From the NCBI RefSeq assembly GCF_001984175.1, contig NZ_MTQP01000063.1, forward strand, positions 186,001 to 250,000: a stretch of 64,000 nucleotides of DNA, read 5' to 3'. How positions within the stretch are numbered: position 1 is the stretch's first letter; the number at the start of each line of letters is the position of its first letter. Both the position numbers and the translations under genes were made by a program. Source of the DNA: Saccharothrix sp. ALI-22-I (lineage in GTDB: Bacteria > Actinomycetota > Actinomycetes > Mycobacteriales > Pseudonocardiaceae). The notes below the pieces were generated by a model. That model did not search any database and had not been told where the DNA came from. It saw nothing but the letters and a program-made list of their open reading frames with translations. This document shows, piece after piece, positions 60,313 to 64,000 of this stretch.

Positions 60313-61638
60313 ATGTCGTTGAGACGGACCGCCGCCGTCATCGCCGCCGCAGCCGTCGCCGTTCTCGCGATCGCGCCCGCCGCCCGGAGCCAGGCCCAAG
60401 CCCCGGCCCCTGTCCAGGCTCCGGCTCCGGTGATGACGGACGTGAGCGACGCCGCCGCCGGGTGGCTGGCCCGGCAGCTCGTGAACGGCGACCACTTCGA
60501 GAACGTCCACGACGGCACCACCTACCCCGACCAGGGCCTGACGCTGGACGCGCTGTTCGCGTTCACCGCGGCCGGCGTGGCGTCGGACAGCGCGGACAAG
60601 GCGGCCGCGTGGCTCGCCCGGCCGGAGATCATCGACAACTACCTGCGCCTCGGCAAGCCCACCGACTCGTTCGCGGGCCCGCACGCCAAACTCGCGCTGG
60701 CCGCCCAGGTGCGCGGTCAGAATCCGACGGACTTCGGTGGCGTCGACCTGATCGCGGGCCTCACCGCGTTGCAGACCCCGTCTGGGCGGTTCAGCGACAA
60801 GTCGCAGTACGGCGACTTGTCCAACGGCTTCACCCAGGCGTTCGCGGTGCTGGCGCTGGACCGGTGGCAGGGCGCGCCGAAGGCGGCGGTCGACTACCTC
60901 GTCGGCACCCAGTGCCCGGACGGCGGCTTCCCGCTGATCCTGGGCGCGCCGACCTGCGCGTCGCACGTGGACGCCACCACGATGGTGGTGCAGGCGCTGG
61001 TCGCGGTCGGCAAGACCGCCGAGGCGGGCAAGGCGCTCGACTGGCTGACCGGCGTGCAGCAGCCCGGCGGCGGGTTCCGCGACGAGGACCAGACCGACGA
61101 GGGCAACGCCAACAGCACCGGTCTCGCGGCGCAGGCGTTGCGCGTGGGCGGTCGGACGGCGGCCGCCGACAAGGCTGCCGCGTTCCTGACGTCGTTGCAG
61201 GTCGCCTGCGCGGCCGCAGTGGCGGACCGGGGCGCGATCGCGTTCGACAAGACCGGGTTCACGCAGGTCTCGTCGTTGCGGGCGAGCGCTCAGGGTGTCC
61301 TCGGCCTGGTGGGGGTGAACTTCGCGGACCTCACGGCGGAGGGCGGCACGCCGGGCGCGCCGGTGCTCGACTGCCCGGTGACCACCACGACGCCGACTTC
61401 ACCTACTTCGTCCACTTCGGACACCACGACTACCACTGCGACTACGACGACCGACGTCACCGCGACGACCACGACCACGACAACTGCGGCGGCGGTGGTC
61501 GTGGTGGGCAATCGTGGCAACCTGGCCCGCACGGGCGTGGAGATCGGCCTGGCGCTGTGGATCGGCGCGCTGCTGCTGGTGGGTGGCGTGCTCACGGTCG
61601 TCCTGTCGCGCAGGCGGTATGCGGAGGCCCGGAAGTGA
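60313..61638 (+). CDS. Secreted alpha/alpha-barrel repeat protein (intrinsic-factor alpha-domain-like) with sortase-type tail
   Basis: 441 residues. A signal peptide (MSLRRTAAVIAAAAVAVLAI, then APAARSQA) is followed by repeated helical hairpins of the squalene-cyclase/prenyltransferase kind (GWLARQLVNG, GLTALQTPSGRFSD, YLVGTQCPDGGFPL, WLTGVQQPGGGFRD), the same fold as the cobalamin-binding alpha domain of intrinsic factor and transcobalamin. A Thr-rich wall-spanning linker and a LARTG motif near residue 403 come next, then a hydrophobic helix and a basic tail, as in class E sortase substrates. Control by the cobalamin riboswitch makes B12 or cobamide capture at the surface the most likely job. 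ATG 60313 has GAAAGG 8 nt upstream. Confidence 0.88.
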   Translation: MSLRRTAAVIAAAAVAVLAIAPAARSQAQAPAPVQAPAPVMTDVSDAAAGWLARQLVNGDHFENVHDGTTYPDQGLTLDALFAFTAAGVASDSADKAAAWLARPEIIDNYLRLGKPTDSFAGPHAKLALAAQVRGQNPTDFGGVDLIAGLTALQTPSGRFSDKSQYGDLSNGFTQAFAVLALDRWQGAPKAAVDYLVGTQCPDGGFPLILGAPTCASHVDATTMVVQALVAVGKTAEAGKALDWLTGVQQPGGGFRDEDQTDEGNANSTGLAAQALRVGGRTAAADKAAAFLTSLQVACAAAVADRGAIAFDKTGFTQVSSLRASAQGVLGLVGVNFADLTAEGGTPGAPVLDCPVTTTTPTSPTSSTSDTTTTTATTTTDVTATTTTTTTAAAVVVVGNRGNLARTGVEIGLALWIGALLLVGGVLTVVLSRRRYAEARK

Positions 61639-61700
61639 ACGGCCGCGACGTCGGAGTCCTCGTCGCTGCGGCGGCCCTGGTCTCCCCCACCGCGCCGTGA
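61635..61700 (+). CDS. 21-codon coupling ORF between the two B12-binding-like genes
   Basis: GTG overlapping the upstream stop (GTGA) and a TGA overlapping the next GTG (again GTGA), giving VNGRDVGVLVAAAALVSPTAP. It resembles a signal-peptide-like hydrophobic stretch. It may be a real mini-ORF that couples translation, or the remnant of an earlier start region of the next gene. Confidence 0.35.
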   Translation: MNGRDVGVLVAAAALVSPTAP

Positions 61701-62524
61701 CGGGTGGGTGGCGGCGAGCCCTGACGGCGTTGACCGTTGTCGGGCTGGTGGTGACGGGCGTTCCGCTGACCGCCCATGCGGCGGACTGCGCGGGCGTGAC
61801 GGTCGTCGTGGACTTCGGTTCGCTGGGCGGTGGCGTGCGGACGGGCTGTGCTCCGGGTGACCCGTCGTCCGGGACGGCGGCGTTGACCAGCGCGGGGTTC
61901 GGGTACACGTTCGCGGCCCGGCAGCCGGGGTTCGTGTGCCGGATCAACGGCCTGCCGGGCAGCGATCCGTGCGTCAACGCGTCCCCGCCCACGGCGTACT
62001 GGGCGTACTGGCACGGGCGGCCCGGTGGAGCCTGGACCTACAGCAGCACGAGCGCGAGCGCGTACGACCCCGCGCCGGGGAGCGTGGAGGGCTGGTCGTT
62101 CGGTGCGGGCGAGCAGCCCGGCATCGCACCGCCGGCACCCGCGCCCGCCCCCGCACCGGCGCCTCAGCCGACCCAGCCCGTGCCGCAACCACCCACACCA
62201 CAGCCGGGACAGCCCGCCCAACCTGGTCAGCCCGCACCGCAGCCTGGTCAGCCGACGCAGCAGCCCGCGCAGTCGGAGACACCTGCGCCGACCACGACCC
62301 CGGAGACGACGTCCGCGCCGCCCGCTTCGGAGACGGCGACCAGTAGTAGTACGGCATCCGGTTCGTCGGTCACACCGACGAGCACGACATCGGTGGCGGT
62401 GGAGCCGACGGCCGGCACGTCGTCCGGTGGCACGGTCGGGCTGGTGGTGGGGCTCGTGGTGATCGCCGCGCTGGCCGTTCTGGGTGTGCGGACCGCGCGG
62501 CGGCGGGCCGAGGCAGCGGAGTGA
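61697..62524 (+). CDS. Secreted transcobalamin C-terminal-like (DUF4430-like) protein
   Basis: 275 residues. A signal peptide (MTGGWRRALTALTVVGLVVT, ending AHA) precedes a ~110-residue domain with VTVVVDFGSLGG, VCRINGLPG...CVN, TAYWAYWHGRPGGAWTYSS and GSVEGWSFGAGEQP, the hallmarks of the transcobalamin/intrinsic-factor beta-domain family (compare TYWQFLSG in the human protein). A long Pro/Gln then Ser/Thr wall linker and a C-terminal membrane helix with a basic tail anchor it. The four cysteines probably form disulphides. The GTG at 61697 is coupled to the mini-ORF stop. Confidence 0.88.
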   Translation: MTGGWRRALTALTVVGLVVTGVPLTAHAADCAGVTVVVDFGSLGGGVRTGCAPGDPSSGTAALTSAGFGYTFAARQPGFVCRINGLPGSDPCVNASPPTAYWAYWHGRPGGAWTYSSTSASAYDPAPGSVEGWSFGAGEQPGIAPPAPAPAPAPAPQPTQPVPQPPTPQPGQPAQPGQPAPQPGQPTQQPAQSETPAPTTTPETTSAPPASETATSSSTASGSSVTPTSTTSVAVEPTAGTSSGGTVGLVVGLVVIAALAVLGVRTARRRAEAAE

Positions 62525-62546
62525 GCCTGCACCGTTGCGTGAATCT

Positions 62547-62672
62547 CAGCGTTTCTTTCGCTGGTCATCTTCCTGCTTCATCGACCGTTGCCTACCTCGG
62601 AGGGTGAGGTCTTACGTGGTCTCCACAGGTGTTTTTCCTCTCCGGGGAACTTCCCGGAGAGGGTCGGCGATG
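62547..62672 (-). ncRNA. Putative TnpB guide RNA (omega/reRNA) scaffold at the element's right end
   Basis: Downstream of the tnpB stop, the minus strand holds three hairpins in series: CCTCTCCGGG/CCCGGAGAGG (62637-62662), ACCTC/GAGGT (62594-62610) and CAGCG/CGCTG at the element end (62547-62563). This is the place and type of structure from which TnpB guide RNAs are made. The guide would be read from the flanking DNA beyond ~62546, i.e. the 3' end of the DUF4430 gene. Identification is by position and folding only. Confidence 0.55.
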
Positions 62673-63419
62673 TCAAGGTGTCAGGTCGGCGAGCATCGCG
62701 GTGAGCAGGTTGCCCGCCGCGTTGGCGTCCCGGTCGTGCACGACGCCGCAGCCCGGGCATGTCCACGTGCGGTCGGCGAGGATCAGGCCCCGGTTGATCC
62801 GACCGCAATCACCACAGGTCCTGGAGGACGGGAACCAGCGGTCGGCTTTCCAGACCCGGGAGCCGTACCAGCTCGATTTGTAGTCGAGTTGGCGGACGAA
62901 CTCGCCGAACCCGGAATCGGAGACGGCTCGGGCGAACCCGCGGTTCCTGGCCATGCCCTTGACGTTCAGGGTCTCCACCGCGATGGCCGACTTGGTTCTC
63001 GCCAGCCGGGTGGTGGTCAGGTGCAGGAAGTCCCGCCTGCGGTCGGCGACCCGCAGGTGCAGCCGCGCCACGCGTTGACGGGCCTTGGCCCGGTTGGCAG
63101 AGCCCTCCCGGGAGCGGGCCAGCTTCCGGTTGGCCCCCTTCAGGGCACGCTGGGCGGCCTTGAGCGGCCTGGGTGCGTGGATCTCCTCGATGCCGCCGTC
63201 GGTGCCGCGAATGACCACGAAGGTCTTCAGGCCCAGGTCGATGCCGCACTTCGGGGCCCGCTCGTCGACCCGACGTCGTTTGTTGATGTCGTCGCGGTCC
63301 ACCTCGATCTGGAAGGACACCCACCAGCGCCCGGCCTGCTCATGCACGGTCGCGCCGAGGACGCGGGCATGGCCGATGCCCAGGCGGCCTGACAGTGTCC
63401 ACCCCGAACACGCGCCCAA
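62673..63419 (-). pseudogene. tnpB: TnpB, N-terminally truncated
   Basis: 248 codons remain of about 380-400. All nuclease parts are present: RuvC Asp in CGIDLGLKTFVVI, Glu in AVETLNVKGMARN, the zinc finger CGDCG...CPGCG and the last Asp in VHDRDANAAGN. The N-terminal WED/REC part that grips the guide RNA and target is largely gone; the frame enters near the strand WWVSFQIEVD. A truncated protein of this kind should not act as a guided nuclease. The GTG/ATG at 63419 is merely the first available start. Confidence 0.85.
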
Positions 63420-63469
63420 TCACCGAGCCGCATCCGAAGATCATAACGAAGAAGCGCCAGGAACCGCTG

Positions 63470-64000
63470 ATGAACACCCCATCGGTTCCGTGCCCCGGCG
63501 CGTGGTGGCTGTGGGCGTTGTGCCTCGCCGCCGTGGCCAGCCGCACGACCAACCCGGTGCTGCTGGCGCTGGTGATCGCGGTCGCCGGGTACGTGGCCGT
63601 GTCGTGCCGCGAGGACACGCCGTGGGCCAGTGCCTACGGGGTGTTCCTCAAGTTCGCGCTGGTGGTGCTCGCGATCCGGGTGGTGTTGCACGTGCTGCTC
63701 GGGGGTGTCGGCGGGCCGACGGTGCTGGTGACGTTGCCCGAGATCCCGTTGCCGGAGTGGGCGCGGGGTATCCGGCTGGGTGGTCCGGTCAGTGCCGAAG
63801 GGCTGGCTTTCGCGCTGTACCAGGGACTTCAGCTGGCGACGTTGCTGTGTTGCGTGGGCGCGGCGAACGCGTTGGCCAACGCCAAGCGGCTGCTGCGGTC
63901 GCTGCCGGCCGCGTTGTACGAGGTGAGCGTGGCGGTGGTGGTGGCGTTGACCGTGGCGCCGCAGTTGGTGGCGAGTGCGCGGTCGGTTCGTCGGGCGCGT
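63470..64000 (+). CDS. ECF transporter membrane (T) component, CbiQ-like, 5' part
   Basis: 177 residues to the window edge, open at the 3' end. MNTPSVPCPGAWWLWALC is followed by several membrane helices (VLLALVIAVAGYVAVSC, VFLKFALVVLAIRVVLHVLL, FALYQGLQLATLLCCVGAANALANAKRLLRSLP, EVSVAVVVALTVAPQLVASARSVRRAR). The last segment is the cytoplasmic coupling region of EcfT with the ARS motif that engages the ATPases. With the cobalamin riboswitch and B12-binding-like proteins upstream, a cobalamin or cobamide importer is likely. ATG 63470 follows CAGGAACC. ATPase subunits presumably lie beyond the window. Confidence 0.88.
   Translation, partial: MNTPSVPCPGAWWLWALCLAAVASRTTNPVLLALVIAVAGYVAVSCREDTPWASAYGVFLKFALVVLAIRVVLHVLLGGVGGPTVLVTLPEIPLPEWARGIRLGGPVSAEGLAFALYQGLQLATLLCCVGAANALANAKRLLRSLPAALYEVSVAVVVALTVAPQLVASARSVRRAR

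Larger units (their letters stand above)
62525..63420 (-). mobile_element. IS200/IS605-type element, 5'-truncated, inserted in the B12 operon
   Basis: The element starts immediately after the DUF4430 gene stop. Its right end is preserved, with a terminal hairpin (CAGCG/CGCTG) at 62547-62563. The left end and the 5' third of tnpB are missing, and only ~50 bp separate the truncated tnpB from the next operon gene. No tnpA is present, so it cannot move on its own. The left boundary cannot be fixed from this sequence. Confidence 0.75.

Noticed and set aside
62637..62662. Hairpin after the DUF4430 gene considered as a plain intrinsic terminator
   Set aside because: The T-run precedes the stem on the + strand and an A-run follows it on the minus strand, so neither direction gives a U-tract. 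Its place just after tnpB fits the guide-RNA scaffold better.
1..64000. CRISPR arrays, tRNA and rRNA genes
   Set aside because: No regularly spaced direct repeats, tRNA-like cloverleaf sequences or rRNA segments were seen on reading the window.

Overview
The window is very GC-rich actinomycete chromosome with strong third-position GC bias, frequent GTG/TTG starts and many 4-bp ATGA/GTGA gene overlaps. Gene content points to a filamentous actinobacterium, most plausibly a Pseudonocardiaceae relative (Saccharothrix, Lentzea, Actinosynnema or Amycolatopsis type). The clues are a GlnX-GlnH-PknG operon, an arabinogalactan arabinosyltransferase homologue, an F420-type oxidoreductase, a rifamycin monooxygenase with its regulatory element, and a CebR-type operator. 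This placement is inference. I found no rRNA, tRNA or CRISPR array.

Layout. 0-3 kb: the end of a pyridoxamine-oxidase-like gene, a rifamycin monooxygenase (rox) with an upstream rifamycin-associated inverted repeat, and a NADAR gene. 2.5-18.4 kb: a block whose two ends each carry one half of a single quinone-oxidoreductase gene, as if the block had inverted. It contains hrpA, a MarR regulator, a 1.4-kb element with terminal inverted repeats carrying a phosphotransferase gene, and a seven-gene signalling operon (glnX, glnH, coiled-coil protein, pknG, PP2C phosphatase, VWA protein, FHA protein). 18.4-21 kb: small metabolic genes and several gene wrecks, including an internally deleted ECF sigma factor. 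21-36 kb: mostly housekeeping and accessory genes (MBL hydrolase, AftA-like glycosyltransferase, orphan tyrosine recombinase, uppP, LLM oxidoreductase, aldo/keto reductase, carbonic anhydrase, metallopeptidase), ending in a phosphotransferase with a short leader ORF and a ClpP/DUF3558 chimera.

36-47.5 kb: PadR-SNF2-SWIM operon, an AlkZ/YcaQ-type winged-helix gene with a GNAT-DinB fusion, a TetR/UvrA-like drug-resistance pair around a palindromic operator, and a secreted cellulose-binding protein behind a CebR-type box. 47.5-60 kb: a giant TPR membrane protein with a 1-bp frameshift, a rifampin-phosphotransferase-like PEP enzyme, a TetR regulator, an esterase, a subtilase, an EamA transporter and a P450, with a small palindromic repeat cluster at 58.6 kb.

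60-64 kb holds the most interesting system. A cobalamin riboswitch is followed by a secreted alpha/alpha-barrel-repeat protein with a sortase-like LARTG tail, then a transcobalamin C-terminal-like (DUF4430) protein, then the membrane T component of an ECF transporter that runs off the window. Together these resemble the two domains of vertebrate intrinsic factor/transcobalamin encoded separately and coupled to a B12 importer. A truncated IS200/IS605 TnpB element has landed inside this operon.
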